From the NCBI GenBank assembly GCA_030731695.1, contig JANQTK010000227.1:1-6253 (forward strand): a stretch of DNA of 6,253 nucleotides, in the 5' to 3' direction. Position 1 is the first letter of the stretch; every line of letters starts with the position of its first letter. The position numbers and the translations under genes are program-made. This stretch comes from Polaribacter sp. (GTDB lineage: Bacteria; Bacteroidota; Bacteroidia; Flavobacteriales; Flavobacteriaceae). Under the pieces are notes generated by a model. The model searched no databases and had not been told where the DNA came from. It saw only the letters and a list, made by a program, of their open reading frames with translations. Shown piece by piece: positions 5,714-6,253 of the stretch.

Positions 5714-6253
5714 ATTTAAACAGCATACATAACGTTTATTTTGTCGGAATTGGTGGCATTGGAATGAGTGCCATTGCCAGATATTTTGTTTCGTTAGGAA
5801 AAAAAGTTGCTGGGTATGACAAAACACCTTCTCAAATAACTGACGATTTGAGCGATCTAGGTGTTCAAATTCATTTTGAAGATGCTGTTAAAAACATTCC
5901 AATTTCTTTTTTAAATACAGAAAAAACCTTGGTGATTTTTACACCAGCAATTCCGAAAAATCATTCACAATTGATCTATTTCAAAGAAAATAATTTCAAT
6001 TTATTAAAAAGAGCTCAGGTGTTGGGAATGATTTCTAAAAACACATTTTGCTTGGCTGTTGCTGGTACACATGGAAAAACAACCACTTCTGCAATTTTAG
6101 GTCACATCATGAAAACCGTAAATGCCACTTCATTTTTAGGTGGAATTTCAGAAAATTACAATTCGAATTTGTTGTTGGGTGAAGACAAAATTTGTGTGGT
6201 TGAAGCAGATGAATTTGACAGATCTTTCTTGCAGTTGCATCCAAATATTGGGT
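5710..6253 (+). CDS. murC: UDP-N-acetylmuramate--L-alanine ligase, N-terminal part (3' end outside the window)
   Basis: MurC is the cytoplasmic ATP-dependent ligase that begins stem peptide synthesis by adding L-Ala to UDP-MurNAc. The frame is open from GTG 5710 to the right edge, giving 181 residues of an expected 450 or so. The first lines read (M)NLNSIHNVYFVGIGGIGMSA, matching the family N-terminus. Motifs are the nucleotide-sugar loop GIGGIGMSA (13-21), FTPAIPKNH (77-85), the ATP P-loop GTHGKTTT (119-126), LGGISENYN (143-151) and the metal/substrate motif EADEFDRSFL (165-174). GTHGKTT with GIGGIGMS distinguishes MurC from MurD and MurE; Mpl shares parts of this pattern but has a different N-terminal context and is not normally in the dcw cluster. 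GTG is chosen because it fits the family start; the next in-frame ATG (residue 19) would cut into the GIGGIGMS loop. The central and C-terminal ligase domains lie beyond the window. Confidence 0.96.
   Translation, partial: MNLNSIHNVYFVGIGGIGMSAIARYFVSLGKKVAGYDKTPSQITDDLSDLGVQIHFEDAVKNIPISFLNTEKTLVIFTPAIPKNHSQLIYFKENNFNLLKRAQVLGMISKNTFCLAVAGTHGKTTTSAILGHIMKTVNATSFLGGISENYNSNLLLGEDKICVVEADEFDRSFLQLHPNIG

Overview
The window is a stretch of the division and cell wall (dcw) cluster of an AT-rich member of the Bacteroidota, most likely a marine-type Flavobacteriaceae (Polaribacter/Tenacibaculum-like). That assignment is an inference from remembered family features: a MraY enlarged by a periplasmic insertion, mraY directly after murE with no murF between them, an IQEQN motif in MurG, an EADEFD motif in MurC, A-rich start regions without clear Shine-Dalgarno sequences, and spacers carrying G/C-rich palindromes and heptamer repeats of a kind often seen in flavobacterial genomes.

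All six genes lie on the + strand in the order murE (3' part) - mraY - murD - ftsW - murG - murC (5' part). Together they cover most of the cytoplasmic and membrane steps of peptidoglycan precursor synthesis. MurC adds L-Ala to UDP-MurNAc, MurD adds D-Glu and MurE adds meso-diaminopimelate. MraY moves the muropeptide to undecaprenyl phosphate (lipid I), MurG adds GlcNAc (lipid II), and FtsW polymerises lipid II at the septum. MurF, needed for the D-Ala-D-Ala step, is absent here and must be encoded elsewhere.

murE and mraY are separated by 1 nt, and murG and murC overlap by 4 nt (GTGA). The other three junctions have spacers of 72-85 nt, each with something in it. The mraY-murD spacer holds a G/C-rich palindrome whose inverted relative lies inside the first codons of murD, which lengthens the predicted MurD N-terminus by about 17 residues. 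The murD-ftsW spacer holds six perfect copies of the heptamer CACTAAA and leads to a TTG start for ftsW. The ftsW-murG spacer holds a 9-bp direct repeat. I see no terminator or convincing promoter, so one long + strand transcript is the simplest reading.

There are no RNA genes, CRISPR arrays, transposase genes or defence systems in the window, and no gene-free stretch longer than 85 nt. I found no undescribed multi-gene system. The most unusual point is the repeat element that appears to have been captured as the start of murD.
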